From assembly GCF_021654285.1 (NCBI RefSeq), contig NZ_JAKFZS010000005.1:226732-290731 (forward strand): a DNA stretch of 64,000 nucleotides. The letters are read 5' to 3'. The DNA comes from Pseudoalteromonas luteoviolacea. Its GTDB lineage: Bacteria; Pseudomonadota; Gammaproteobacteria; Enterobacterales; Alteromonadaceae. Positions 55,388-64,000 of this stretch are shown one piece after another. The notes under the pieces are model-generated. The model made no database searches and was not told the DNA's origin. It saw only the letters and a program-made list of their open reading frames with translations. The position numbers and the translations under genes were made by a program. How positions within the stretch are numbered: position 1 is the stretch's first letter; every line of letters begins with the position of its first letter.

Positions 55388-56125
55388 TTAATGAACGTCT
55401 CTCCAGTACTCTTTCTTCAACAAGAAAGCTAAGATGAAGAAGATTACCAAGAATCCGAGCACTTTGATACCTATTGCCTCAGATTCTAATCGAGAAGGTT
55501 CACCCACATACGCTAAAAAGTTAGTGAGATCTCTTGCCGCTTGGTCATATTCATCGTCACTCATCTCACCGGAGCCGTCAGTTTCGACACCCACAATTTT
55601 GGTTACCGTCTCGCCATTTTCAACTACTTCTTCGGTAATTGGCATTGGCAAGCCCTGTAGTTCTTGAAGAACATGAGGCATCCCCACCAATGGGAATACG
55701 ATATTATTCACACCAAAAGGACGAGATTCATCTTTATAAAATGACTTTAAGTATGTGTATATATAATCTGGTGATTTAACTCGAGATATCAAGGTTAAAT
55801 CTGGCGGTGCCGCACCAAACCACTTAGCTGCATCCTCTTTCGACATAGAGTTTAAGATATGCGAGCCTACTTTAGAGTCATCAAAGATGAGTGTCTCTTT
55901 ACCTATTTCAACAGGGATCCCAATGTCACGAAAAGTACGTTCATAACGCTGGTATTGCATCTGGTGACAACCTAAACAGTAATTCATAAACAATTTAGCG
56001 CCACGCTGTAAGGATGCATTATCCCTCAAGTCAATATTAGCGTCCATTAGTGGCACTGATGGACCTGCTGCCATTGTTAAGGTTGGCAACAATGCGAATA
56101 AACCGATTAATAGCTTTTTCATCAT
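55388..56125 (-). CDS. petC: Ubiquinol-cytochrome c reductase, cytochrome c1 subunit
   Basis: A 245-residue cytochrome c1 of the bc1 complex. After a signal peptide, the haem site is CLGCH at about residues 50-54. The axial Met lies later in the VGMPHVLQELQG region. A C-terminal membrane helix (VLGFLVIFFILAFLL) anchors it in the inner membrane facing the periplasm. It overlaps petB by 4 bases. It passes electrons from the Rieske protein to soluble cytochrome c. Confidence 0.97.
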   Translation of the reverse strand: MMKKLLIGLFALLPTLTMAAGPSVPLMDANIDLRDNASLQRGAKLFMNYCLGCHQMQYQRYERTFRDIGIPVEIGKETLIFDDSKVGSHILNSMSKEDAAKWFGAAPPDLTLISRVKSPDYIYTYLKSFYKDESRPFGVNNIVFPLVGMPHVLQELQGLPMPITEEVVENGETVTKIVGVETDGSGEMSDDEYDQAARDLTNFLAYVGEPSRLESEAIGIKVLGFLVIFFILAFLLKKEYWRDVH

Positions 56126-57450
56126 TTCGTCAACCTCGTTGGTAGTGGCTTGGTCACTTCATTCTTTGAATAAACATATAACAACACAAAGAACATGAAA
56201 TACGTCACGGTACAAATCTGCGACAAAATAGTTGAAAATACCGTTTGCGGTGTCGCCCCAGCCCAACCTAAGATCAAGAAGGTAACCACAAATTGTGCAA
56301 TGTTCAACTTATGCCATTTGCTACGATAACGAATTGAGCGCACTTTTCCTCGGTCAAGCCATGGCAATAATGCCAGAACGACTATCGAGGCACCCATAGC
56401 CACTACGCCCGCTAGTTTATCAGGAATAGCGCGTAAAATCGCATAGAAAGGCGTAAAATACCAAACAGGGAAGATATGCTCAGGTGTTTTAAGCGGATTA
56501 GCAGCTTCAAAATTAGGCGCTTCTAAGAAGAAACCATTCATCTCAGGCATGAAGAACACCACCCAACAGAATAAAATTAAGAATCCTGCCACACCTAAAA
56601 TGTCTTTTACTGTGTAATAAGGATGGAAAGGAATGGCATCCACAACGTCTTTTTTACTGGTGTAGTATTCATGGAATTTAAAGTTAGGCTTGTCTTCTTC
56701 CGCCACAGAGCCTTTTTTACGTTTAATTTCAATACCGTCAGGGTTATTTGAGCCTACTTCATGCAGTGCAACAATGTGCAAGAACACAAGGATCACCAAC
56801 ACTAATGGCAATGCGATGACATGCAGCGCAAAGAAACGATTCAGCGTAGCGCCTGAAATAACATAGTCACCTCGGATCCAAAGTGTTAAATCTTCTCCGA
56901 TAACAGGAATGGCACCAAATAAGGAAATGATTACCTGTGCACCCCAAAACGACATTTGACCCCAAGGTAACAAGTAGCCCATAAATGCTTCAGCCATCAG
57001 GGCCAAGAATATCAACATACCAAATAACCACAGTAACTCTCTGGGCTTTTGATATGAGCCATAGATCATGCCTCTGAACATATGCAGATAAACTACCACG
57101 AAGAATGCTGATGCGCCTGTCGAATGGAGATATCTTAATAACCAACCATACTCAACATCACGCATGATGTATTCAACAGAAGCAAATGCCCCCTCAGCAG
57201 AAGGAACAAAATTCATCGTTAACCAAATACCCGTCACAATTTGATTAACCAACACCAAAATAGCTAAAGAGCCAAATAGATACCAGAAGTTGAAGTTTTT
57301 CGGCGCGGGATATTGCGCAATATGCATATTCCAAACGCGCGTCATCGGAATGCGATCATTGATCCAGTCGACGACAGAGCTAATAGCACCACCTGAGCGT
57401 TTATTCGTCTCGCCTGCAGTTTGATTAGGTTGTTCGTAATTAGTCGCCAT
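56122..57450 (-). CDS. petB: Ubiquinol-cytochrome c reductase, cytochrome b subunit
   Basis: A 442-residue cytochrome b with eight membrane helices. Haem-ligand histidines lie in RYLHSTGASAFFVVVYLHMFRG and in FFALHVIALPLVLVILVFLHIVALHEVG. GYLLPWGQMSFWGA is near the quinol-oxidation site, and the PEWY-loop equivalent reads FPVWYFTPFYAILRA, in which the usual PEWY is PVWY. It shares one base with petA (TAATG). The sequence is complete and full-length. Confidence 0.98.
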   Translation of the reverse strand: MATNYEQPNQTAGETNKRSGGAISSVVDWINDRIPMTRVWNMHIAQYPAPKNFNFWYLFGSLAILVLVNQIVTGIWLTMNFVPSAEGAFASVEYIMRDVEYGWLLRYLHSTGASAFFVVVYLHMFRGMIYGSYQKPRELLWLFGMLIFLALMAEAFMGYLLPWGQMSFWGAQVIISLFGAIPVIGEDLTLWIRGDYVISGATLNRFFALHVIALPLVLVILVFLHIVALHEVGSNNPDGIEIKRKKGSVAEEDKPNFKFHEYYTSKKDVVDAIPFHPYYTVKDILGVAGFLILFCWVVFFMPEMNGFFLEAPNFEAANPLKTPEHIFPVWYFTPFYAILRAIPDKLAGVVAMGASIVVLALLPWLDRGKVRSIRYRSKWHKLNIAQFVVTFLILGWAGATPQTVFSTILSQICTVTYFMFFVLLYVYSKNEVTKPLPTRLTK

Positions 57451-58040
57451 TAAGCCATCTCCTCTTCTTCACCCACTAAAATCGTGGTCTCATCTAGGAA
57501 AGTGTATGGCGGCACTTCCAAATTCAAAGGTGCAGGTACATTTTGAAAAACGCGACCCGCCATATCAAATTTGGAGCCATGGCACGGGCAGAAAAATCCA
57601 TCTGCGGTCCCTTCCACTTTTTCACCGAATCCACCATTCATGAATGTTGGAGAGCAACCAAGGTGGGTACAGATCCCAACAGCAACAAAAATCTCTTCTC
57701 GCTGAGAGCGATAGCTATTTTTCGCTGATTCCAGCTGCTGTGCTTCGTCAGAATTGGGGTCACGAAGTTGATCTTCGTGTTGCTTCATTTGTTCTAACAT
57801 TTTTGGTGTACGATAGATAACCCATACAGGTTTACCTCGCCACTCAACACGAATTAATTGTCCAGGCTCAAGTTTGCTTATGTCCACTTCTACAGGAGCC
57901 CCTGCAGATTTAGCACGCTCACTCGGATTCCAAGACGCAATAAAAGGAACAGCAGCTCCAGCCGCACCAACACCACCTACGACAGAGGTAGCGATAGTTA
58001 AAAAACGGCGTCGGCTGTTGTCAACAGGCGCATTGCTCAT
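57450..58040 (-). CDS. petA: Ubiquinol-cytochrome c reductase, Rieske iron-sulfur subunit
   Basis: A 196-residue Rieske protein. The N-terminus has a twin-arginine-like signal (SRRRFLTIATSVVGG) and membrane anchor. The 2Fe-2S ligands lie in CTHLGCSPTF and FCPCHGSKFD. It heads the petABC operon. In the bc1 complex it takes an electron from ubiquinol to cytochrome c1. Confidence 0.98.
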   Translation of the reverse strand: MSNAPVDNSRRRFLTIATSVVGGVGAAGAAVPFIASWNPSERAKSAGAPVEVDISKLEPGQLIRVEWRGKPVWVIYRTPKMLEQMKQHEDQLRDPNSDEAQQLESAKNSYRSQREEIFVAVGICTHLGCSPTFMNGGFGEKVEGTADGFFCPCHGSKFDMAGRVFQNVPAPLNLEVPPYTFLDETTILVGEEEEMA

Positions 58041-58472
58041 CCACTTATCTCCACTATGATCCTCAACACTTGCTATATTGAGAACATCAGTTACAGCAGG
58101 TTAATTTTAAGATATTTCAAAATAGACGCGATCATTAGCAAAAACCATGTAAAAAACACGGTTATTACTATTCTAATTATGACCATATAAAGTGCTAAGC
58201 GCTTCAATAAACAGCCAATACTAGAAACGACAGGTCATGATATGACGTCTTTCGCAATGATTTCCTGACCAAGATCAACCTCTGTCCAGATGAATGAAAA
58301 TTTAATCAGACGATATCGCGAATAATTTACTTGCCCTGCAAGTGTAGCAAAAGAAATGGTCAATAAGCGTACAAAGTGAGCAACTTTTAGAGTTTACTGA
58401 AAGTTATTGAATGTGAGGTTGGCGTATTTCAATGTGTTTTAATAGGGATATTAATAACCGGCACTACAAACA
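58041..58472. other. Intergenic region between rpsI and petA
   Basis: About 430 bases upstream of petA, presumably holding its promoter. I find no coding frame, RNA signature or strong repeat; the only features are short AT-rich stretches and an AAGCGCTT palindrome near 58197. The region is longer than needed for a simple promoter. Confidence 0.5.
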
Positions 58473-58499
58473 AAAAACCCAGCACAAGGCTGGGTTTTT
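58473..58499 (-). terminator. Terminator after rplM-rpsI
   Basis: AAAAACCCAGC / GCTGGGTTTTT arms with a 5-base loop; T-run on the minus strand. Confidence 0.9.
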
Positions 58500-58520
58500 G
58501 ACATTCTGAAACGTAATAAA

Positions 58521-58910
58521 TTAACGTTTTGAGAACTGTGTCTTCTTACGTGCTTTCTTAAGACCAACTTTCTTACGTTCAACGCGACGAGCGTCACGAG
58601 TAACGAAGCCAGCTTTACGTAGAGTAGGACGTAGTGACTCGTCAAACTCCATTAGTGCACGAGTGATACCGTGGCGGATTGCGCCAGCTTGACCAGTCAT
58701 ACCACCACCTTCAACAGTGATGTAAAGGTCAAACTTCTCAGATAGCTCAACTAGCTCTAGTGGCTGACGAACAACCATACGAGAAGTTTCGCGACCGAAG
58801 TATTCTTCGATAGAACGTTGATTAATTACGATGTTGCCAGTGCCTGGGCGTAAGAATACGCGAGCACTTGAACTTTTACGACGACCTGTACCGTAGTATT
58901 GATTTGCCAT
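58521..58910 (-). CDS. rpsI: 30S ribosomal protein S9
   Basis: 129 residues. It opens [23 protein letters not shown] and ends [12 protein letters not shown], the C-terminal tail whose last residues reach the P-site tRNA. It lies 11 bases after rplM, in the universal L13-S9 operon. Confidence 0.99.
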   Translation of the reverse strand: MANQYYGTGRRKSSSARVFLRPGTGNIVINQRSIEEYFGRETSRMVVRQPLELVELSEKFDLYITVEGGGMTGQAGAIRHGITRALMEFDESLRPTLRKAGFVTRDARRVERKKVGLKKARKKTQFSKR

Positions 58911-58921
58911 GATAGTGCTCC

Positions 58922-59350
58922 TTAAATGTCTAGAACCTGAGGCTGTTGTGCCGCATGGTTGTGCTCGTTACCAGCGTAAACTTTAAGTTTACGGAACATT
59001 TCACGACCTAGAGGACCGCGAGGTAACATGCCTTTAACTGCTTTTTCGATGATCATTTCAGGCTTTTTAGCTTGAAGTTTTTCGAAGTTAACAGACTTAA
59101 GACCACCTGGGTAACCAGAGTGAGCGTAGTACATTTTTTGCTGAGCTTTGTTACCAGTTACAGTAACTTTTTCAGCGTTGATAACGATGATGTAATCACC
59201 AGTGTCAACATGTGGAGTGTACTCAGCCTTGTGCTTACCGCGTAGGCGAGCAGCGATTTCAGTAGCAATACGACCTAAAGTTTTACCTTCAGCGTCAACT
59301 ACGTACCAGTCACGTTTTACAGTTTCTGGTTTAGCAACAAACGTTTTCAT
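58922..59350 (-). CDS. rplM: 50S ribosomal protein L13
   Basis: 142 residues, the same length as E. coli L13. It has [40 protein letters not shown] and [30 protein letters not shown]. It is the first gene of the L13-S9 operon. A structured leader with two hairpins precedes it and may mediate feedback control by L13. Confidence 0.99.
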   Translation of the reverse strand: MKTFVAKPETVKRDWYVVDAEGKTLGRIATEIAARLRGKHKAEYTPHVDTGDYIIVINAEKVTVTGNKAQQKMYYAHSGYPGGLKSVNFEKLQAKKPEMIIEKAVKGMLPRGPLGREMFRKLKVYAGNEHNHAAQQPQVLDI

Positions 59351-59383
59351 TTATAAAATCCAAAGTTTTCAGTTAAAACCACA

Positions 59384-59401
59384 GGTAGTCAGAGGACTAC
59401 C
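59384..59401 (-). promoter_or_regulatory. Hairpin in the rplM leader
   Basis: GGTAGTC / GACTACC, a perfect 7-bp stem with a 4-base loop, ends 34 bases before the rplM ATG. A second leader stem (GTCGG...CCGAC) lies further upstream, near 59455-59475. Such leaders in ribosomal operons bind the encoded protein; here the role is inferred. Confidence 0.5.
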
Positions 59402-59506
59402 GCTCTACTAATGGTGCTTCAACCCCTTCGAGTTTAAGACTTTTTTGCCGCTCAAGTCGGTGGCTAAGCCGACGAGGGCTATAGAACGCAACGTGGCAGG
59501 CCGCGG

Positions 59507-59512
59507 ATTATA
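59507..59512 (-). promoter_or_regulatory. rplM-rpsI promoter -10 box
   Basis: TATAAT on the minus strand is preceded by TTGC and followed by CCGCGG, a GC-rich discriminator typical of stringently controlled ribosomal promoters. It lies about 157 bases upstream of rplM. The -35 is weak. Confidence 0.6.
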
Positions 59513-59572
59513 GCAAGGGTAGTTGGGAAAAACCAGCGTATGGCCGATTTTTCCGCCAGAAATGTGATTTTA

Positions 59573-60664
59573 CTAAGCTAAGTGTTCTCTGGATAGATAC
59601 TCTAATGACTGCATCTCTTGTAAGCGACTGATACACCGTCTAAATTCAAAGTTTAATGTCCCCTCTGTATAGATTTCGTCGATAGGCGCTTCAGAAGATA
59701 TGATCAAGGTGACATTGCGCTCATAAAACTCATCAACTAACGCGATAAATCGCCTTGCCGCATCGTCGTTAGATTGTCCCATTTGCTTTACATTCGATAG
59801 GATAACCGTGTTATATAAACGGCTAATTTCCATATAGTCCACTTGTGAGCGGGCCGTTTCACATAATTGGGTAAAATCAAACATCGCAATGCAATCAGAT
59901 ACCTTGCGCGTTTTAATCATACGTCCTTCGATCTCTATTTCAGCATCAAGTCTACCCGGCTCTGGTGACAGCTTATCAAAGTACTCAAATAAGTTAGCAT
60001 CCGCTTGTGCATCGAGCGGACTATGGAAGATTTCTGCTGATTCTAATGTACGCAGACGATAATCAATACCCGAGTCAACATTTACAATTTCAGTGTTCGC
60101 TTTCACCAATGCAATCGCTGGCAAGAAGCGTGCGCGCTGCAAACCATTTCGATATAATTCATCAGGCACAATGTTAGATGTTGCCACCAACACAATCCCG
60201 CGCTCAAACAAGGCTTCCATTAATCCGCCAAGTAGCATGGCATCCGTAATGTCTTGGACAAAAAATTCATCGAAGCAGATGATATCCGTTTCAGCTTTAA
60301 AAATATCAGCGACCACATTCAAAGGATTTTTCACTTCTTTAAGCTTTTTAAGCTCATCATGCACACGATGCATAAAGCGGTGAAAGTGTACGCGCATTTT
60401 TCTATCGCTCGGCAACGCCTCGTAAAAAGTATCCACTAAATACGTTTTTCCACGACCTACTCCGCCCCAAAAATAGAGTCCTTTCACCGGCTCCACTTGC
60501 TTCTTTGCAAACAGCTTTGCAAAGAAGCCTTTGGGCTCAGGAGGTTGTGCGATTAAATCATCATATAAACGCTGTAAGTGCTTGACCGCGTTTTCTTGTG
60601 CACTGTCGTACTGAAAGTCATCTCTTTTAAGGTCTTCTTGATACTTTTCCCAAGGCGTCATCAT
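59573..60664 (-). CDS. zapE: Cell division AFG1-like ATPase ZapE
   Basis: A 363-residue P-loop ATPase. Walker A is FWGGVGRGKTYLVDTFY (about residues 66-82), Walker B DIICFDEFFVQDITDAM. HFHRFMHRVHDELK and LYNTVILSNVKQM are family blocks. ZapE binds the Z ring late in division in E. coli. Two adjacent ATGs (60664, 60661) are possible starts. It is divergent from zapG (yhcB) with 134 bases between, the usual arrangement. Confidence 0.95.
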   Translation of the reverse strand: MMTPWEKYQEDLKRDDFQYDSAQENAVKHLQRLYDDLIAQPPEPKGFFAKLFAKKQVEPVKGLYFWGGVGRGKTYLVDTFYEALPSDRKMRVHFHRFMHRVHDELKKLKEVKNPLNVVADIFKAETDIICFDEFFVQDITDAMLLGGLMEALFERGIVLVATSNIVPDELYRNGLQRARFLPAIALVKANTEIVNVDSGIDYRLRTLESAEIFHSPLDAQADANLFEYFDKLSPEPGRLDAEIEIEGRMIKTRKVSDCIAMFDFTQLCETARSQVDYMEISRLYNTVILSNVKQMGQSNDDAARRFIALVDEFYERNVTLIISSEAPIDEIYTEGTLNFEFRRCISRLQEMQSLEYLSREHLA

Positions 60665-60798
60665 ATTTTTTATTAAACTGAGCAGTTTTCTTTGCCCAAT
60701 ATATTAACACGCATCCATTCTCAGCGTATATTTAACCTATCGATTGAGAGTATTTTAGTAAAAGTAACAGGTGTCACTCACCTTACACAGGAGTAAAT

Positions 60799-61254
60799 AT
60801 GACAACAATTGCATGGTTGGGCTTATTAATCATCGTAGCGATCAGTGCATTCTTCTTAGGTTCACTCTTTACCAAAAAGCAGTTCAAGCATGAAGAGTTA
60901 GAACAGCAAGCACAACAAGCAGAGCAAAACTTAGAGCAATACAGGCAAGATGTGGCAGACCACTTAGCCAATACTAAAAAGCTAGTGGGTAAAATGCACG
61001 ACAATTACAGCCAACTGCTTCAACATGTTGAAGATACAAATCAACTGTTACTAGAAGAAAAGCGCAGTCAATCAAATGAACCTTTCTTCTCAAAAGAAAC
61101 CACAGAGCAGCTTCAAGCTTCTTTGCGCGCAAGGCCTGAAAAAAGACGAAATTCAGAATCTGTTCACAATGCACCTCCTGCTGATTATGCAGAAGGAGAA
61201 AGCGGTTTATTCAATGATGAACGAGCAAAAAGCGAGCAATTAAAAACTTCTTGA
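60799..61254 (+). CDS. zapG: Z-ring associated protein ZapG (YhcB, DUF1043)
   Basis: A 151-residue protein with one N-terminal membrane helix (TIAWLGLLIIVAISAFFLG) and a coiled coil at about 30-95 rich in Gln/Glu (EELEQQAQQAEQNLEQYRQDVADHLANTKKLV...). A variable C-terminal tail follows. DUF1043 members tie envelope synthesis to division. GGAG precedes the ATG. The position next to zapE and before degQ is conserved. Confidence 0.92.
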   Translation: MTTIAWLGLLIIVAISAFFLGSLFTKKQFKHEELEQQAQQAEQNLEQYRQDVADHLANTKKLVGKMHDNYSQLLQHVEDTNQLLLEEKRSQSNEPFFSKETTEQLQASLRARPEKRRNSESVHNAPPADYAEGESGLFNDERAKSEQLKTS

Positions 61255-61416
61255 TGAACTTTTTTTTGACCCCATAGTCTGTAGAAATAACTACCAAATA
61301 ACTGAGCGGGTACTCCCCGCTCACAAAACTAACTCATATCATTTTGAACGAAAACAACTGTTTTAAGTTCACCAAATGATGTGTTTAACGCTGTTATTTA
61401 GGAGAATTTCCAGACT

Positions 61417-62769
61417 ATGAAATTAAAATTAACTTTATTATCCGCAGCGCTTTTTTCTTCAAGCTTGCTTTTAGCACCACAAAGTGCAGAAGCAAGGCTA
61501 CCGGTTGCGGTTGACGGTCAACAACTCCCCACACTGGCTCCAATGTTAGAACGCGTAACCCCGGGGGTCGTGAGTATTCAAGTTTCTGGCGCTAAAGAAG
61601 TGCGCCGCCGTGTTGACCCATTTGATTTTTTCTTTGGTAATCCCCCCCCTCGTACTCAAAAACGTCCTTTCAGTGGATTAGGTTCAGGGGTGATCATTGA
61701 TGCCGATGAAGGCTATGTAGTCACAAATAACCATGTCATAGATGAAGCTGACAATATCCTTGTCACGCTAGAAGACGGCAGAGAATTTAAAGCAAAGCTG
61801 ATCGGTGCAGATAAAGAGTCTGACATTGCATTATTACAAATCGACAATGACAACCTCACAGAAGTGAAACTCGCCAATTCAGATAAATTACGTGTTGGTG
61901 ACTTCTCTGTTGCCATAGGCAACCCATTTGGCTTAAGTCATACCGTCACCTCTGGTATTGTCAGCGCGCTAGGGCGTAGTGGTTTAAATATCGAAGGCTA
62001 CGAAGACTTTATTCAAACAGATGCGGCCATCAACCAAGGTAATTCAGGTGGCGCGCTAGTCAACTTAAAAGGTGAACTGATTGGCATCAATACAGCCATT
62101 TTAGGAGCGTCTGGCGGTAATGTTGGGATCGGCTTCGCTATACCGTCCAATATGATGAAGAACCTCGTTGATCAAATCATTGAATACGGGCAAGTAAGAC
62201 GTGGCTCACTGGGTATTGTTGGCCGCACACTTAACGCCGGACTTGCTGAAGCACAGGGCTTTGATGTTAAACAAGGTGTGTTTATCCAAGAAGTAACTAA
62301 AGACTCAGCGGCAGCAGAAGCAGGCGTAAAGGCGAACGATGTGATCATCAGTATCGATGGCGACAATGTGGAAAGCATTGACGAATTACGAGGGAAAATT
62401 GCAACGCTCGGTGAAGGACGAGAAATTAAAGTCGGCATTTACCGTGATGGTAAGAAGCGTACACTTGATGTAAAACTGCAAGGTCAAAACGAGCGACAAG
62501 CGCAAGCTGACCGTATTCACCCAAGCTTGCAAGGTGCCGTACTTGAAAGTAATGAGCGAAACGGTAATCAAGGTATCGTGGTCGTCAGCGTAGAAGAGCG
62601 CTCACCTGCAGCCCGTGTCGGACTGCAAGAAGGAGATGTGATCATGCAGGTGAATCGTCAACGCGTCACCACAGTTCGTGACATGAAGCGGCTAATTGAC
62701 GATATTCAAGGTAATATTGTATTGGGTATTAAGCGAGGCAGAGATTCTGTTTTCTATTTAATTCAATAA
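61417..62769 (+). CDS. degQ: Periplasmic serine endoprotease DegQ/DegP
   Basis: A 450-residue HtrA protease. The signal peptide ends near QSAEA. The catalytic triad is His106 (VTNNHVID), Asp136 (SDIALL) and Ser210 (GNSGGA). Two PDZ domains follow (about 255-345 and 365-445). It lacks the long Gln-rich LA loop of DegP and sits before degS, so DegQ is the better name. It degrades or refolds damaged periplasmic proteins. Confidence 0.96.
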   Translation: MKLKLTLLSAALFSSSLLLAPQSAEARLPVAVDGQQLPTLAPMLERVTPGVVSIQVSGAKEVRRRVDPFDFFFGNPPPRTQKRPFSGLGSGVIIDADEGYVVTNNHVIDEADNILVTLEDGREFKAKLIGADKESDIALLQIDNDNLTEVKLANSDKLRVGDFSVAIGNPFGLSHTVTSGIVSALGRSGLNIEGYEDFIQTDAAINQGNSGGALVNLKGELIGINTAILGASGGNVGIGFAIPSNMMKNLVDQIIEYGQVRRGSLGIVGRTLNAGLAEAQGFDVKQGVFIQEVTKDSAAAEAGVKANDVIISIDGDNVESIDELRGKIATLGEGREIKVGIYRDGKKRTLDVKLQGQNERQAQADRIHPSLQGAVLESNERNGNQGIVVVSVEERSPAARVGLQEGDVIMQVNRQRVTTVRDMKRLIDDIQGNIVLGIKRGRDSVFYLIQ

Positions 62770-62795
62770 ATAGTACAAAAAAAAACTCAGAATTA

Positions 62796-62824
62796 CGCAG
62801 CGGCTCTTGCCGCTGCGTTGTTTT
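62796..62824 (+). terminator. Terminator after degQ
   Basis: CGCAGCGGC / GCCGCTGCG perfect 9-bp arms around TCTT are followed by TTGTTTTG. It separates degQ from degS. Confidence 0.85.
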
Positions 62825-62858
62825 GTGTCATCATAGGTTTATCACAAGATAAACGATG

Positions 62859-62864
62859 TATAAT
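62859..62864 (+). promoter_or_regulatory. degS promoter -10 box close to the start codon
   Basis: TATAAT lies only 8 bases before the GTG at 62873, so a transcript starting about 7 bases downstream would have almost no leader. GGTTTA lies 17 bases upstream as a weak -35. Confidence 0.45.
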
Positions 62865-62872
62865 AATAAACC

Positions 62873-63946
62873 GTGTTGCAATTTATTAGATTTATCCTCG
62901 CGCCAGTCATGATTGGGCTTGGTATCGCATTTTTAATTCTCTGGTTAAAGCCAGAATTAAAAGAAAGAGCGGCCAACCTCAATGTACCTTATACGTTAGA
63001 GCAAATGAGCTTTGCCAATGGCGTTAGTCGCGCAGCACCTGCTGTGGTCACTATTTTTTCCGAAAGCTTTAGCTCCGTTCCCCGCTTTAAAAGGCAAAAT
63101 CGCATCCAAGAGCTCGGCTCTGGCGTGATTATGAGTGCTGATGGCTATCTTTTAACGAACTACCATGTCATTAACAGCGCTGACCAAATTATCGTATTAT
63201 TACCTGACGGTAGGCAGTATTACGGTATATTAATAGGCTTTGATACCATCACAGATCTTGCAGTCATCAAAGTGGAAGACAATCACCTCCCGGTTATTCC
63301 AATGGATGATAATCTATTACCTCGTATTGGTGATGTTGTACTCGCTATTGGTAATCCACTTAATTTGGGTCAAACCATTACCCAAGGGATCATCAGTGCG
63401 ACTGGAAAGCAAGCGCTGACTGAAAGCCAATATAACAGCTTATTGCAAACTGATGCTGCTGTGAATGTGGGTAATTCAGGTGGTGCATTGGTCAATTCAA
63501 ATGGTACTTTAGTAGGGATCACCTCGGCGCAGTTTACCAGCCGCTATAATATTGATATTGAGGGGATCTCATTTGCTGTTCCTTACCGCTTAGCCAAAGA
63601 TGTAATGACTAAAATCATAGAAGATGGCCGTGTCATTCGAGGCTACCTCGGCTTTAAAGGCACCGCAGTTGATAACAAAGGCCAAATAATCACTGACGTA
63701 TACACGCCCATTATGGGGCTACGCATTAATGATTTAGACCCGCTGGGCCCAGCTTGGCAAGTCGGTATGAAAGATGGGGATATTGTCACCAAAGTGGCTG
63801 GTAAAGCCATTACCAACCCACAGCAAACGCTTCGTACGATTGGCAATACAGAGCCGGGGACAGTGTTAGAATTTGAAGTCAACCGAAAGGGCAAGCGCTT
63901 ATCGTTTATGGTTGAAGTCGTGGAATTAGAAACCCCTATTTACTAG
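62873..63946 (+). CDS. degS: Membrane-anchored stress sensor protease DegS
   Basis: A 357-residue HtrA protease with an N-terminal membrane anchor (about residues 5-24), triad His98 (LTNYHVIN), Asp128 (TDLAVI) and Ser202 (GNSGGA), and a single PDZ domain (about 260-345). DegS cleaves RseA when misfolded outer-membrane proteins bind its PDZ, starting the sigma-E response. The start is the GTG at 62873 (TTG at 62876 is an alternative). No Shine-Dalgarno is visible, and a -10 box sits just upstream. The membrane anchor and one PDZ separate it from DegQ. Confidence 0.95.
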   Translation: MLQFIRFILAPVMIGLGIAFLILWLKPELKERAANLNVPYTLEQMSFANGVSRAAPAVVTIFSESFSSVPRFKRQNRIQELGSGVIMSADGYLLTNYHVINSADQIIVLLPDGRQYYGILIGFDTITDLAVIKVEDNHLPVIPMDDNLLPRIGDVVLAIGNPLNLGQTITQGIISATGKQALTESQYNSLLQTDAAVNVGNSGGALVNSNGTLVGITSAQFTSRYNIDIEGISFAVPYRLAKDVMTKIIEDGRVIRGYLGFKGTAVDNKGQIITDVYTPIMGLRINDLDPLGPAWQVGMKDGDIVTKVAGKAITNPQQTLRTIGNTEPGTVLEFEVNRKGKRLSFMVEVVELETPIY

Positions 63947-64000
63947 TCTTATTTGGAAATAAAAAAGCGAGCTCAGCTCTAATGCCGTTCACTTCAGCTC
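63947..64000. other. Sequence after degS to the window edge
   Basis: 54 bases with an A-run and a short GAGC/GCTC inverted repeat (about 63969-63979). It may be the start of a terminator, but the window ends before it can be judged. Confidence 0.3.

Overview
The window is a chromosomal segment from a marine gammaproteobacterium of the order Alteromonadales, most likely Pseudoalteromonas. The evidence is the gene order of the division/cell-wall (dcw) cluster and of the rsmI-lpoA-yraN-diaA-dolP and petABC-sspAB blocks, a NagP/GH20 chitin-sugar pair with NagR-type operators, a moderately AT-rich composition judged by eye, and the large secreted surface-type protein. No database search was possible, so the genus is an inference.

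Layout. 1-4.6 kb: end of a polysaccharide export operon on the minus strand (SLBB-domain export protein, family 2 glycosyltransferase, Wzz-type chain-length protein, then an unidentified gene cut by the window edge). 4.6-6.3 kb: MscS channel plus a DUF481 outer-membrane protein. 6.4-7.7 kb: tRNA-His, then a decayed IS630-type transposase. 7.8-12.2 kb: GlcNAc/chitin use (NagP transporter and GH20 hexosaminidase), each preceded by a NagR-like operator. 12.2-18.6 kb: M13 peptidase, mutT, secA, dciA.

18.6-36.3 kb: a complete dcw cluster transcribed leftwards in the order mraZ-rsmH-ftsL-ftsI-murE-murF-mraY-murD-ftsW-murG-murC-ddlB-ftsQ-ftsA-ftsZ, followed by lpxC. Nearly all junctions overlap or abut. 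A promoter with three 10-bp-phased MraZ boxes drives it. Together these genes make UDP-MurNAc-pentapeptide and lipid II and build the FtsZ ring.

36.7-49.8 kb: accessory region. It holds a membrane GGDEF-EAL protein divergent from mraZ, an alkaline phosphatase lipoprotein with an EVIKE-repeat stalk, a protein of about 2388 residues with a seven-motif FG-GAP propeller, cadherin, RTX-like and LamG-like modules plus a 545-residue stretch I cannot assign, and the RNase P RNA gene.

49.8-64 kb: conserved housekeeping genes. These are rsmI, divergent from lpoA-yraN-diaA-dolP; sspB and sspA; the cytochrome bc1 operon petABC; rplM-rpsI with a structured leader; zapE, divergent from zapG; and the periplasmic proteases degQ and degS. 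Strong hairpin terminators separate most units.

I found no CRISPR array, prophage or recognisable defence system. The parts least explained by known families are the unassigned middle of the giant protein, the regulatory repeats in the mraZ intergenic region, and a few unusual translation starts (secA, degS, the GGDEF-EAL gene).
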